64,000 bases of DNA from Opitutaceae bacterium (GTDB lineage Bacteria > Verrucomicrobiota > Verrucomicrobiia > Opitutales > Opitutaceae). This document shows positions 16,528 through 25,908 of the stretch, one piece after another; within the stretch, counting starts at the first letter, position 1; the number at the start of each line of letters is the position of its first letter. Under the pieces are notes generated by a model. The model did no database searches. It was given only the letters and a program-made list of their open reading frames with translations, and was not told the origin of the DNA. Made by a program: the position numbers and the translations under genes. The DNA is taken from positions 1 through 64,000 of the forward strand of contig JAEUGY010000069.1 in the NCBI GenBank assembly GCA_016794625.1, given 5' to 3'.

Positions 16528-18060
16528 ATGAGCTCCAGCCCCACCTCCGCTGTGCCCCAGGAATCGGGGCTCTCCCGCACCCAGTGGCTGATCTGCACGA
16601 TCGCCGCCATCGGCTTCGCGTTCGACATTTACGAGCTCCTGATGCTCCCCCTGATCATCAAGCCCGCGATCGCCGCCCTGAGCGCGCCGCTGGTGGAGGC
16701 CTTGGTCTCCGGGGGCATGGAGCGCGCCCGGGCCGCGGCGCTGTGGTCGCCGGGAGGCGAGGAGTACGTGCGCTGGGCGCGCACGCTGTTTTTCGTGCCG
16801 GCCATCGCGGGCGGCGTCTTTGGACTGCTGGGCGGTTACCTGACCGACCTATTCGGCCGCCGGCGGGTGCTGACGTACAGCATTCTGCTCTACGCCTTTT
16901 CCGCCTTTGCCGCCGGGTTCGCCACCTCGCTACCGCAGCTGTTGTTCTTCCGGTGCCTGGTTTTCATCGGGGTATGCGTCGAATTCGTCGCCGCGGTCGC
17001 ATGGCTGGCGGAAATCTTCACGATTCCGGCTCAGCGGGAAAAGGTGCTGGGCTACACCCAGGCCTTCTCGTCCTTCGGCGGCCTGCTGGTCGCAGGGGCC
17101 AACATCCTCGCCGCAAAGTGGGCCCTCGACTTCCCGGCGATTCACGGGGGCCACGAGGCCTGGCGCTACACCTTGATTTCCGGCGTGCTGCCGGCGCTGC
17201 CTTTGATCCTGATCCGGCCCTTCCTGCCGGAGTCCCCGGCTTGGCAGCGGAAGCGGGAAACCGGGACCCTCAAACGTCCCAGCATCGCCGCGCTGTTTGC
17301 CCCGGAACTGCGGCGCACGACCATTCTGACGACGCTGCTCTTCGCCGGGAGTTACGGTATCGCCTTCGGCGCGATCCAGCAGCTGCCGCAGATCATCGGA
17401 GCCCAGCGGATCGGCACCCCGGCCGAGTCCGGGCACGTGGCGGTCCGCGCGATCGCCAAGGAAAAGGGAGCCGCCGCCATGGCCGCGGCCAAGGCCGCGC
17501 AGAAACCCGATCCGGTGGCCCAGCGCGAAATGCGGCAGGCCGCGGGCAACGCGAGCGATCAGGTCGTCGCCAGCGTCACCCTCTGGCAGGAAATCGGCGG
17601 GTTGCTGGGTCGTTTTCTACTCGCCGTGCTCGCGGTGGTCATCATCAGCCGGCGCACCTTGTTCCGGGTCTTTCAGATCCCTTCGCTCATTTTCGTCCCG
17701 CTGCTCTTCTGGTGGATTTCGGGCCAGCTGGGCGAGGCCGACAGTCTCGGACTGATCAAGGCGGGCATCTTCGTCGCCGGGGTCGTCACGGTCGCGCAGT
17801 TCAGCTTCTGGGGAAACTACATCCCGCTGGTCTTTCCGGTGCACCTGCGCGGAACCGGCGAGAGTTTTGCGGCGAATATCGGCGGCCGGGTGCTGGGCAC
17901 CGCCGCCGCCTGGATCACGCTGACGCTCTCCGCCTCGGATAAGCCCGATCCGGCGCGAGTCGCCCTCGTCGGCGCCTGCGTCGCCGGGGCCTACGCGCTG
18001 GTCGGCGCGATCCTGACTCAATTCCTGCCCGAACCCAAGCCGGAGGACCTCAAGGACTAG
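16528..18060 (+). CDS. Major facilitator superfamily (MFS) transporter
   Basis: A 510-aa inner-membrane transporter. The first helix (WLICTIAAIGFAFDIYELLMLPLII) and the loop GYLTDLFGRRRVLTYSILLYA carry the MFS signature of the sugar/organic-acid H+ symporter branch. A large soluble loop around residues 295-350 is rich in Ala, Lys and Gln (AAMAAAKAAQKPDPVAQ), unusual for a plain MFS protein. The C-terminal half shows further helices and the motif FPVHLRGTGESFAANIGGR, typical of this branch. The substrate is not determinable. It is followed 48 bases later by cardiolipin synthase, with a strong hairpin in between. Confidence 0.88.
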   Translation: MSSSPTSAVPQESGLSRTQWLICTIAAIGFAFDIYELLMLPLIIKPAIAALSAPLVEALVSGGMERARAAALWSPGGEEYVRWARTLFFVPAIAGGVFGLLGGYLTDLFGRRRVLTYSILLYAFSAFAAGFATSLPQLLFFRCLVFIGVCVEFVAAVAWLAEIFTIPAQREKVLGYTQAFSSFGGLLVAGANILAAKWALDFPAIHGGHEAWRYTLISGVLPALPLILIRPFLPESPAWQRKRETGTLKRPSIAALFAPELRRTTILTTLLFAGSYGIAFGAIQQLPQIIGAQRIGTPAESGHVAVRAIAKEKGAAAMAAAKAAQKPDPVAQREMRQAAGNASDQVVASVTLWQEIGGLLGRFLLAVLAVVIISRRTLFRVFQIPSLIFVPLLFWWISGQLGEADSLGLIKAGIFVAGVVTVAQFSFWGNYIPLVFPVHLRGTGESFAANIGGRVLGTAAAWITLTLSASDKPDPARVALVGACVAGAYALVGAILTQFLPEPKPEDLKD

Positions 18061-18071
18061 CCGGGGAAGTC

Positions 18072-18102
18072 CTGCGCCTCCGGGGCGGCCCCGGAGGCGC
18101 AG
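18072..18102 (+). terminator. Perfect 14-bp-stem hairpin between MFS gene and cls
   Basis: Bases 18072-18085 pair perfectly with 18089-18102 around a CGG loop, 11 bases past the MFS stop and ending 5 bases before the cls ATG (18108). No U tract follows. It could end MFS transcripts, or, in read-through RNA, bury the cls ribosome site. Confidence 0.6.
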
Positions 18103-18107
18103 AACGT

Positions 18108-19565
18108 ATGAGACACGTTGATACCCTCGCCGAGATCTGGCAGTACCTCCTGGCGGGGTTCACCCTGGCGGTCTCCCTGTTCGCCTCGGCGCGCGCCCTG
18201 CTCTACAAGCGGGACAGTCGCTCGGCCACGCTTTGGGTGGGGTTGATCTGGATTCTGCCGCTGCTCGGCACGGTGCTCTATTTTCTGTTCGGAGTGAACC
18301 GGATCAAGCGGCGCGCGGCCCTGCTGCGCGGCGATCTCGTCCGCTTTCGCGCACCCCAGGTCGTCACCGCGTGCGACCCCCAGGAGCTGGCCACCCGCCT
18401 GCCCGAGGATCAGCGGCACCTGACCCTGCTGGCCAGCACCACCGCCAAGGTGCTGGCTCGGCCTCTGCTGCCGGGCAACCGGGTCGACGTACTGGTCAAT
18501 GGCGACGAAGCCTACCCGGCCATGCTCGAGGCGATTGCGAGCGCACGGCACTCCGTGACGCTGGCGTCCTACATCTTCGATCGCGATGCGGTGGGACTGC
18601 TGTTCGCTGACGCCCTCGAGGCCGCCGTCCGGCGCGGGGTGGCGGTGCGCGTCCTCGTCGACGCCACCGGCGCCTACTACTCGTGGCCGACCATCATCGG
18701 AACCCTGCGGAAACGAGGAATTCCCCATGCGAGGTTTCTTCCGGCCCTGCCCTTCCATCTTTCCCTCTCCCTCAATCTGCGCAACCACCGGAAACTGCTG
18801 GTGGTCGACGGCCGCGTCGGATTCACCGGCGGCATGAACCTCCGCGCGGGCCACTGGCTGGCCAGGTCGCCCGCGTATCCGGTGCAGGACTTGCATTTTC
18901 GTTTGCAGGGCCCCGTGGTCGCGCACCTGCAGGAAACCTTCGCCGACGACTGGCTTTTCACGACTCAGGAGGCCCTGCGGGGCGAGCCGTGGTTTTTCCC
19001 GCTCGAACCCTGCGGTCCGGTTCTTGCCCGGGGAATTTCCGACGGACCGGACGAAGACTTCGAAAAGCTGCGCTGGACGCTGCTCGCCGCGCTGTCGACG
19101 GCGAAGCGGTCCGTACGCGTCGCCACCCCCTACTTCCTGCCGGAACCCACTTTGATCGCCGCGCTCAACCTCGCCGCCATGCGTGGCGCCACGGTCGACA
19201 TCCTGCTGCCGGCCCGCGGCAACCTGCGCTTCGTCGAGTGGGCCTCCATGGCGATGTGGTGGCAGGTGCTGGAACGCGGCTGCCGGATCTGGCTGAGTCC
19301 CCCACCCTTCGACCACTCGAAACTGTTCGTCATCGACGACGCCTGGACCTTGGTCGGCAGCACCAATTGGGATCCGCGCAGCCTGCGATTGAACTTTGAA
19401 TTCAACGTGGAGTGTTACGACCCGGAACTGGCGCGCACCGTGACGGACTGGTTCGAGCGCCAGCGTCTTCGCAGCCGGGAAATGACCCTTGAAGAAATCG
19501 ACGACCGCAGCCTGCCCGTGCGTCTGCGGGACAGCGCGGCCCGGCTGTTCAGTCCCTTGCTCTAG
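18108..19565 (+). CDS. cls: Cardiolipin synthase (phospholipase D family)
   Basis: A 485-aa inner-membrane enzyme joining two phosphatidylglycerol molecules to cardiolipin. Two N-terminal membrane helices (about residues 10-30 and 40-62, ending FLFGVNRIKRRA) are typical of bacterial Cls. Two HKD motifs form the active site: H227-R-K229 in NHRKLLVVDGRVGFTGGMN and H403-S-K405 in FDHSKLFVIDDAWTLVGSTN. Length and layout match ClsA. The ATG at 18108 has no visible Shine-Dalgarno because a GC-rich hairpin ends 5 bases upstream. The start could therefore be controlled by that structure or lie slightly downstream. Confidence 0.93.
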   Translation: MRHVDTLAEIWQYLLAGFTLAVSLFASARALLYKRDSRSATLWVGLIWILPLLGTVLYFLFGVNRIKRRAALLRGDLVRFRAPQVVTACDPQELATRLPEDQRHLTLLASTTAKVLARPLLPGNRVDVLVNGDEAYPAMLEAIASARHSVTLASYIFDRDAVGLLFADALEAAVRRGVAVRVLVDATGAYYSWPTIIGTLRKRGIPHARFLPALPFHLSLSLNLRNHRKLLVVDGRVGFTGGMNLRAGHWLARSPAYPVQDLHFRLQGPVVAHLQETFADDWLFTTQEALRGEPWFFPLEPCGPVLARGISDGPDEDFEKLRWTLLAALSTAKRSVRVATPYFLPEPTLIAALNLAAMRGATVDILLPARGNLRFVEWASMAMWWQVLERGCRIWLSPPPFDHSKLFVIDDAWTLVGSTNWDPRSLRLNFEFNVECYDPELARTVTDWFERQRLRSREMTLEEIDDRSLPVRLRDSAARLFSPLL

Positions 19566-19678
19566 GCGCGCGTTGCGGCCGGATAGACCAGTGGCATGGG
19601 TCTAGGTCGTTGTTTCGATCGGTCGTCACGGAGTCGTTGCCTTTCCCCGTTCCTGCGCGCATCCCTTCCCGTCTGAAC

Positions 19679-20095
19679 ATGACTTCACCCGCTCCCGTCG
19701 CCCGGCGTCCCCGGATTCTCACGGTCGATGACGCCAAGGCCGTCCGTCTGCTGGCCCAGCGCGCGCTCGCTCCCCTGGGCTGCGAACTGAGCGAAGCGAC
19801 CAACGGCTACAATGCCTTGTTCGCGATGGAGCGTGCCCTGCCCGACCTGATCCTGCTCGACGTGAGCATGCCGACCATGGGTGGTTTGCAGTTGCTCACG
19901 ATGATGCGCTCGAATCCCACGCTCCAGGCCATCCCGGTGGTGATGCTGACGTCCCCAGCCGATCATGGTGTGATGGCGCAACTCCACCAACTCGGCATCC
20001 AAGGGCATCTGATGAAACCCATCTCGGAGGCAGCGCTGGCCGAAAAAGTCCAAGCCGTGCTCGGACTTGGGCCCGCCTCCGCCGCGTCCCGCTGA
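19679..20095 (+). CDS. Single-domain response regulator (CheY-like)
   Basis: A 138-aa receiver domain with no output domain. Acidic pocket Asp17/Asp18 (LTVDDAK), phosphoacceptor Asp61 (LILLDVSMP), Thr91 (VVMLTSP) and Lys113 (LMKPIS) are all present, so it should be phosphorylated normally. The start at 19679 is chosen because the receiver fold begins soon after; the frame open from 19610 adds no recognisable sequence. No histidine kinase is nearby, so it is an orphan receiver. It may act by protein contact, as CheY-type proteins do. It lies 114 bases after cls. Confidence 0.88.
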   Translation: MTSPAPVARRPRILTVDDAKAVRLLAQRALAPLGCELSEATNGYNALFAMERALPDLILLDVSMPTMGGLQLLTMMRSNPTLQAIPVVMLTSPADHGVMAQLHQLGIQGHLMKPISEAALAEKVQAVLGLGPASAASR

Positions 20096-20207
20096 GCTCC
20101 CAACGTCGACGGATCTGTGGTGCCGGCGGCGTCCGCCGCTTGCGATTGCACTTGGCCGGAACTCCGGGCAGTCTGGTTGACCCGGATGCCGCATCGGTCG
20201 GGATTTC

Positions 20208-21290
20208 ATGGCCTACTTCTCCCTTCGCCGTTTCGGCCACCGTCTGCTTTCGACCCTGCGCCGGCTTCTCCGGATCCGCCGCACGGTGGAGGAGGATTAT
20301 CGCGACTTCAACGGCAACTACTTCTCCAGCTTTTACGAACAGGAGCGCATGCTGGCGGACCCGCCTCGCATGGAGTTCTACCGGGCCGCCATTGAGCGCC
20401 ACATCCGGCCGGGGGACCGGGTGATCGATCTAGGCACGGGCACCGGCATCCTCGCCGCGCTCGCCTCGCGCCAGGGAGCCGCCTGCGTTTACGCCATTGA
20501 TCATTCCGCGATCCTCGACACCGCTCGCGTCCTCGCCGATGCCAACAAGCTGGAACGCGTCGAATTCATCGCCGCCCACAGCACGGAGTTTTCCGTCGCG
20601 GGACGGGTCGATGTCATCCTGCACGAACAGATGGGGGACTGCCTGTTCGACGAAGGCATGGTCGCCAACGTCTGCGACCTGCGCAACCGCCTGCTCAAAC
20701 CCGGCGGGCGCATCCTGCCGAGTCAGTTCGAGTTCTTCTGCGAACCGGTCAAGGTGCGCGATGACCGCCACGTGCCCTTCATCTGGGAGTTGAAGGTGTG
20801 CGGCTACGACTACTCGGCGCTCGAACGCGATCGCCCGCAGAACTCCGACTACTACCAGTGCCGCAGCAGCGACCCCACCTTCGTGGAGCACTTTCTCGGC
20901 ACGCCCGCCCCGGCGCTGACCTTTGATCTGCAGAGCGTGGACGAAGCCACGCTGCCCAAGAGCCTCGTGATCACCCGCACCGTCCTGCACGCCGGACGGC
21001 TGGACGGTTTTGTCATCTTCTTCCGCACGCGCGTCGACGCCGACCTCGTGCTCAGCTCCGGCCCCCTCGATCCGGGTCGGGCGCCGCATTGGGGGTATCG
21101 CATCTTGCGCACCGAGTACGACACCTTCGACGTCGGCGACGAACTCGAGGTGCGCCTCACGGTGGATCGCTGGTCGAATCTCGATTCCTGGCGGTGGTCC
21201 CACCGCAAACTGACCCCGCCCGTTGCTCCCGCTACAGAGCCGCCGACCCCAACGCCGGTCGGAGACCGCGCAACGACCACCGGAAGGTGA
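20208..21290 (+). CDS. PRMT-like class I SAM-dependent methyltransferase
   Basis: A 360-aa methyltransferase. The SAM-binding motif I is VIDLGTGTGILAALASRQGA (residues 72-91), followed by the acidic end of strand 2, VYAIDHS. The segment HEQMGDCLFDEGM (Glu140 and Glu149) matches the double-E loop of protein arginine methyltransferases. A His-Trp pair near residue 294 (APHWGYRIL) sits where PRMTs have the THW loop. N-terminal YFSSFYEQERMLADPPRMEFYRAAI resembles the PRMT YFxxY motif. Arginine methylation of a protein is thus a plausible activity, though bacterial members may use other substrates. The last 59 bases overlap the end of the convergent ABC permease gene. The C-terminal tail is Pro/Thr-rich. 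Confidence 0.78.
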   Translation: MAYFSLRRFGHRLLSTLRRLLRIRRTVEEDYRDFNGNYFSSFYEQERMLADPPRMEFYRAAIERHIRPGDRVIDLGTGTGILAALASRQGAACVYAIDHSAILDTARVLADANKLERVEFIAAHSTEFSVAGRVDVILHEQMGDCLFDEGMVANVCDLRNRLLKPGGRILPSQFEFFCEPVKVRDDRHVPFIWELKVCGYDYSALERDRPQNSDYYQCRSSDPTFVEHFLGTPAPALTFDLQSVDEATLPKSLVITRTVLHAGRLDGFVIFFRTRVDADLVLSSGPLDPGRAPHWGYRILRTEYDTFDVGDELEVRLTVDRWSNLDSWRWSHRKLTPPVAPATEPPTPTPVGDRATTTGR

Positions 21291-24200
21291 GCCAGCCGCA
21301 GACCAGGTTCAACACCAGCACCCCGCTCAGGAGCAGGGCGACGAGAAGCAGCGCGGGCCCGGCGGGCAGCGCGGTCAGGGCCGGCAGGATCGCGAGCATC
21401 GAGGCGACAGCACCGATCGCCAGTCCCCACACCACCAGGCTGCCGAACTCCGCGACAATCATCCGGGCCAACACGGAGGACGGCAGGCCGATGGCGGTGA
21501 GCACTGCGAATTCCCCACGACGGTCCTGCAGGCTGCGTGTCACGACAATGACCAGCCCGAGACTGCCCAGCACCACGCCCAGCGTGCCCAGCACGGTGAA
21601 GATGGCGATGTAGGTGTTTTCGATTTGGTGGAAAGCGGCGAGCACGTCCCGCGTCAATTCGACGCGCGCACCCGTATCCGACGCGGCTGTACGCAGACGA
21701 TCCCGGACGCCGGCGAGGCCCGGACCGGTCGTTTTCGCATCGGCGAGGAACAGGGAGTACCCCGGACTGGAGGGGAACTTTTCGAGGAATCGGGCCTCGT
21801 CGATGATCACGTGACCCTGGAAGAGCGAGTCCGGCAGCGCACCCACCAGCTTCACGTCGAACGTGCGCCCGTTCTCGTCGGTGTAGGACAATACGTCGCC
21901 CACCTTGCGCTTCAGCGCCCAGAGCAGGGTGTTTTCGTCGACGAAGGCCGGTATCGCCTCCCCGGCCCCGGCGTCCGGCCGGACCTGCAGCGCTTCCCAG
22001 CCGGGAGCGCCCTTGATCCGAAACGCACCGCGCGCGGCGAGCACGCCGGCGTCCACCGCGAGCAATCGGGGTTGGAGGGTGGTGTTGAGGTTGAAGCAGT
22101 TGACGTTGTCACCGGCTCCGACTCGAAACGGAACGACCAAACCGATGTCGGCCGTCGCCCGTCCGAAGAGCTCGAATCCCCGGAGCGTGCGGTCGCGGGC
22201 CGGATTCTGCGGCACGGTCGTCTCCACCCAGAGGGCAAACCCGCCGGTCCCACTCCCGTGCTCCAACCAGTCGGATCCGACGTGCTTGCGGAACGAAGCC
22301 ACCGAAAGGACCATGAAGACCGCGGTGGCGATCAACCCCACGACGGCAAGATTGCGCGCCCGCCGCGCCCGGAGATTCAAGGCGCCGAGGTAGGACGGGT
22401 GCAGGGCGGCGTCCCGGCCTGGTCGCGGTGTGCGTGACAGCCAGGCGCGGCAGAGCGCCAGTCCGGCCACCAGGGACGCAAATCCGGCGAGGTAAAACGC
22501 ACCCTGCGGAGGGAGCGCCCGGCCCGACGCGGCCATCGCTCCGGCCGCGCCGAGCGCGGCGATCACCGCCACAAGCAGGGAAGACCGCCGCGCCGCCGGC
22601 GGGGCCGTCGTCTCCTCGACATTCGCCGCGAGGCGGATCGAAAGGGCGCGCCGGCTTTGGCCGCGAAGGGCCAGCCAGATCGCTCCGAGGGAGGACGCGA
22701 GGAACACGCCTCCTCCGATCGCGATCGACTGCGGTTGCATCGCAAAAACGAACGTCGGTCCCGCACCCTGCCCCGCCCAGATGGTTTCCAGGTAGGCGAG
22801 AATGCCGCGGGTGTAGAGTGACGCCAAAGGGACGGCGATCACCACGGCGATCACCAGGATCAACGCGCCCTCGCCGAGTCGCCAGCGCAGAAGCTGGCGC
22901 GGCTCCATGCCCACGGCTCCCAACAGCGCATCCTCGCGTGTGCGCTGCCGCAGGCTGAGCTGAAACAACAGCGCCACCAGTCCCAAGGCCGCCGCGATCA
23001 GGAAAAAGCTCAGTCCGAGGAACAGGCCCCCGAAGTCGACGGCCGAGGTGGCCGAAGCCTGGGTGGACGAGCGGATCGGGCGCAGTAGGAGTTGGTTCAG
23101 TTCGGGACGCAATGCGCCGAGCAAGACCCGGTCGAGTTCGTCCGCCCGCTCACGCGCCCACGGAAAGCGCAGGGCCGTCAAATTGCCCCAGCGGGTGCCC
23201 CACATGGCCTGGCCGGCGGCGAGAGAAAAATAGGCTTTCGGCGTGCCGCGATGGTCGTCCCAGTAGCGTTCGTCGTGATCCCGGATCCGCTTGAGATCGA
23301 GGGGGAGCTTGGGATCCCAATCGCTGGTGTGGGCGGCATCGCTGATCCCGGGAAAGTCCGGCATCCACGCCCGGTCGGCAGCGAGGCCCTCGAGCGGAAT
23401 GATCGCGCGGACGCGAAAGGTGCTCTGCCGCTCAATCAAGGTGTCGGCTTCTCCCACCTGGAAGTAAGTCGCGCGGATTTCATCTCCGGGCTTCGCCTGC
23501 AGATCGTCCGCCAGCCAGCGATGGATGACCACTTCGCCCGCCCCGAGATCCGAGGGAAGAAAGGGAGCGGCCGCCGAGGTGGTCGCCGTTGCGATGGAGT
23601 AAGGGGTGCTGCGTTCACCCGCGCGCAGCTCGTTGACCAGAAACGAGACGACCGGCTGCGCCTCCGGACGGGCCCGGACCATCGCCTCCACCAGTCCGGG
23701 ATCGAGGAAAATCCGGTCGGAGCCCACCTCGAAACAGCCGGCGCGCTCGAGCCACTTCACCGCGAGCCCATAGTCGGCCAGCCGCAGCGTCCGGCGCAAC
23801 GCTCCTGCGAGTGCGTCCTCGGACTGGTCGCTGGCGAGCAGCAGCAGGTTGGCCCGGCCGGAACGCTCATAGGCGGTCTGGAGAAGCTCGATCGGAACAA
23901 ACACCGAGGGCGGCGGCACCTGCGTTGCCTCCAGATTGAAACGCCCGAAGGAATCGTCCCCCACCACCGCCGCCACCGTGACCCGCAGCGTCTCGAGCGA
24001 ACTCTCCGCGCCGGCGATCGGTGCATTGCCGGAAAGGATACCGGGCTTCTGCAGCCGCACCACCAGCGTGTCGCCCACCGCCAGACCGAGCCGGACGCCG
24101 AGCGTCTCGTTGATCGCCACCCCGGATTTTCCCGGTGTAAGCGGCGACGGACTGGGCTTCGGGGCGAGACTCCAAAACGCGGCGGTGGTCCCCACGACCT

Positions 24201-24519
24201 GGACCTGGTTGACGACGCCCCGGGTGACCGGATGGCTCGCGGTGCCGCGGGCCAACAGCACGGGCGCCGCCTTGGCGCCGGTCGCCATGGCCAGTTCCGC
24301 GGCAAGCGCATCGCGAAAGAAGCGATCCCCTGCCGCCACGACGTGGGTGGCCTGCCCGATGCGTTGCTCGCCGATGCGACGAAGCGAGGCGGCGACCGAG
24401 TCCCCCGCCGCCAACGCCCCCAGCAGCACCGTCGCCCCCAGCACCGCCCCGGCAAACACGCCCAGGTGGGCGAACCGGTGGTGGACCACACTCTGCCAGA
24501 TGAAACGCAGCGGGGACAT
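21232..24519 (-). CDS. ABC transporter permease with two FtsX domains
   Basis: A 1095-aa inner-membrane permease of the MacB/LolC/FtsX superfamily. An N-terminal helix (VFAGAVLGATVLLGALAAG) leads into a large periplasmic domain. The first FtsX core is near residues 490-610 (LGLSFFLIAAALGLVALLFQ, then ALLGAVGMEPRQLLRWR). The second is at the C-terminus (LGVVLGSLGLVIVVTRSLQD, then FAVLTAIGLPSSVLARM). Roughly eight to ten helices can be counted. Having both halves in one chain is the form used by some lipoprotein/macrolide-type exporters. Its ATPase is encoded 22 bases upstream on the same strand. The 3' end overlaps the convergent methyltransferase gene. Export of a lipid, peptide or lipoprotein is inferred, not shown. 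Confidence 0.87.
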   Translation of the reverse strand: MSPLRFIWQSVVHHRFAHLGVFAGAVLGATVLLGALAAGDSVAASLRRIGEQRIGQATHVVAAGDRFFRDALAAELAMATGAKAAPVLLARGTASHPVTRGVVNQVQVVGTTAAFWSLAPKPSPSPLTPGKSGVAINETLGVRLGLAVGDTLVVRLQKPGILSGNAPIAGAESSLETLRVTVAAVVGDDSFGRFNLEATQVPPPSVFVPIELLQTAYERSGRANLLLLASDQSEDALAGALRRTLRLADYGLAVKWLERAGCFEVGSDRIFLDPGLVEAMVRARPEAQPVVSFLVNELRAGERSTPYSIATATTSAAAPFLPSDLGAGEVVIHRWLADDLQAKPGDEIRATYFQVGEADTLIERQSTFRVRAIIPLEGLAADRAWMPDFPGISDAAHTSDWDPKLPLDLKRIRDHDERYWDDHRGTPKAYFSLAAGQAMWGTRWGNLTALRFPWARERADELDRVLLGALRPELNQLLLRPIRSSTQASATSAVDFGGLFLGLSFFLIAAALGLVALLFQLSLRQRTREDALLGAVGMEPRQLLRWRLGEGALILVIAVVIAVPLASLYTRGILAYLETIWAGQGAGPTFVFAMQPQSIAIGGGVFLASSLGAIWLALRGQSRRALSIRLAANVEETTAPPAARRSSLLVAVIAALGAAGAMAASGRALPPQGAFYLAGFASLVAGLALCRAWLSRTPRPGRDAALHPSYLGALNLRARRARNLAVVGLIATAVFMVLSVASFRKHVGSDWLEHGSGTGGFALWVETTVPQNPARDRTLRGFELFGRATADIGLVVPFRVGAGDNVNCFNLNTTLQPRLLAVDAGVLAARGAFRIKGAPGWEALQVRPDAGAGEAIPAFVDENTLLWALKRKVGDVLSYTDENGRTFDVKLVGALPDSLFQGHVIIDEARFLEKFPSSPGYSLFLADAKTTGPGLAGVRDRLRTAASDTGARVELTRDVLAAFHQIENTYIAIFTVLGTLGVVLGSLGLVIVVTRSLQDRRGEFAVLTAIGLPSSVLARMIVAEFGSLVVWGLAIGAVASMLAILPALTALPAGPALLLVALLLSGVLVLNLVCGWLTFRWSLRGLRPALGSAAL

Positions 24520-24541
24520 CGACGCGGAGGCCAGGCCCGGC

Positions 24542-25213
24542 TCAGGCGATCAACCGACCCGACTCCAGCCGGCACGTCCGCTGGAGACGGCGGGCGAGGC
24601 CCGGATTGTGCGTGACCACGATGAGGGCGGCCTTGGATCCCTCGTGCGTGCGCAGCAGCAGATCCGCCACCCGTTCCCCCGTGGCGGCGTCCAGAGCCCC
24701 GGTCGGCTCGTCGGCCAGGATCACCTTCGGCTGGTTGATCAACGCGCGGGCGATGGCCGCGCGCAGCTGTTCACCCCCGGAAAGCTGCCAGGGACGGTGC
24801 GACAGACGATCGCTCAGTCCCACTTGGTCCAGCAACGCCGCGGCCCGGGCGCGGACCGACGATTCCGACTCGGTCCAGCCCCCCGCCAGACGAGGAACGA
24901 GCACGTTTTCCAGCACGGTGCACTGCGGCAGCAGGTAGTGGAGTTGAAAGACAAATCCGATCGAGCGATTGCGGAAGCGGGCCGCGGCGATCGGGTCGAG
25001 CCCGCCCACGTCCACGCCGTCGATGGTGACAGTGCCGGCCGATGGACGGTCCATCGCACCGAGCAAATTGAGCAGCGTCGTCTTGCCGCTGCCCGACGGA
25101 CCGACAATCGCCACCGACTCCCCGGCCGCGACCCGCAGATCGAGGTCCGCCAGCACACGGACCGGACCGGCCGGGCTGTCATACTGTTTGGATACGTGTG
25201 AGACGTCGATCAT
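24542..25213 (-). CDS. ABC transporter ATP-binding protein (LolD/MacB type)
   Basis: A 223-aa ATPase that powers the permease encoded just downstream. Walker A is GPSGSGKT (residues 38-45), the Q loop FVFQLHYLLPQC, the signature LSGGEQLRAAIARAL, Walker B VILADEPTGALD and the H loop VVTHN. ADEPTGALD and the size (about 225 aa) are typical of LolD/MacB/FtsE-type exporters. The signature reads SGGEQLR where SGGEQQR is usual. The start at 25213 (MIDVSHVSKQYD) matches the family; ATG at 25222 is an alternative, and the frame open to 25378 is not convincing. Confidence 0.9.
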   Translation of the reverse strand: MIDVSHVSKQYDSPAGPVRVLADLDLRVAAGESVAIVGPSGSGKTTLLNLLGAMDRPSAGTVTIDGVDVGGLDPIAAARFRNRSIGFVFQLHYLLPQCTVLENVLVPRLAGGWTESESSVRARAAALLDQVGLSDRLSHRPWQLSGGEQLRAAIARALINQPKVILADEPTGALDAATGERVADLLLRTHEGSKAALIVVTHNPGLARRLQRTCRLESGRLIA

Positions 25214-25280
25214 GGCAACCATTCCGACCAGGTGCGGTTTCCCGGGGGCGGTCGCGCACCCGGGGAACCGGAGGTCCGGA

Positions 25281-25811
25281 TCAGCGGGGACCTGACGGAT
25301 TCGACGGGGCGGCGGCCGCGACCTTCGCCGTGGTCTTGGGCGCCGGGGCCGGCTTGTAATAGCTGACAATGCAGCCACCCGCCGCCGCGAGCACGATGCC
25401 CACGTAGAACTGCCACGGCACCGCCGCCAGCCCGCCCTTCGGCGGATGCATCAGCGTGGCGGCGACGGCGTTCACGATCGGCGCTCCCGCAAACACAATG
25501 GCCATGACCACGGTCGGCGTGCCCTTGGCCCCAAAGGCGAGCAGAATGCCGAACGCTCCGATCGCGCCCAGCGCGCCGGCGAAGAGCGAGATCCAGACGC
25601 CTTTACTCGGGAAATTGAAATCCGAGTGGTTGACCTTGAGCAGCAGCAGCGGCGCCAGCACCGCGATGATGAAGTAGGCGACGCCGACGAACAAAAACGC
25701 CTTGTAGCGCCCCAGAACCGGGTCGCCCATCGCGAGCTGACCGCTGTGCAGAAAGACACCATAGAGACCCCAGGTCGCGACCGTGAGGAGAACGTAGACA
25801 AGCCATTGCAT
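25281..25811 (-). CDS. Small EamA/DMT-like membrane protein
   Basis: A 176-aa membrane protein with about five helices, beginning MQWLVYVLLTVATWGLYGVF and including FLFVGVAYFIIAVLAPLLLL, LFAGALGAIGAFGILLAFGAKG and FYVGIVLAAAGGCIVSYYKP. The pattern resembles half of a drug/metabolite (EamA-type) transporter, and a known group of similar half-size proteins occurs in Verrucomicrobiota and Planctomycetota. The tail is Lys/Ala/Pro-rich and cytoplasmic. Half-size members usually dimerise, but that is family knowledge, not something seen here. It lies 67 bases upstream of the ABC ATPase gene and 97 bases downstream of the glycosyltransferase, all on the minus strand. Confidence 0.7.
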   Translation of the reverse strand: MQWLVYVLLTVATWGLYGVFLHSGQLAMGDPVLGRYKAFLFVGVAYFIIAVLAPLLLLKVNHSDFNFPSKGVWISLFAGALGAIGAFGILLAFGAKGTPTVVMAIVFAGAPIVNAVAATLMHPPKGGLAAVPWQFYVGIVLAAAGGCIVSYYKPAPAPKTTAKVAAAAPSNPSGPR

Positions 25812-25908
25812 AAGATTTCAGTGGGTGAAGGTGGAGGAGAGCGAACGAAGCGTGGAAAGGGAGACCGAGGTGAACAATGCAGACCGCAACGCGTTCGTCG
25901 AGGAGGGT

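Noticed and set aside
23092..24615. 507-aa plus-strand reading frame
   Set aside because: Antisense to the ABC permease; no recognisable domain.
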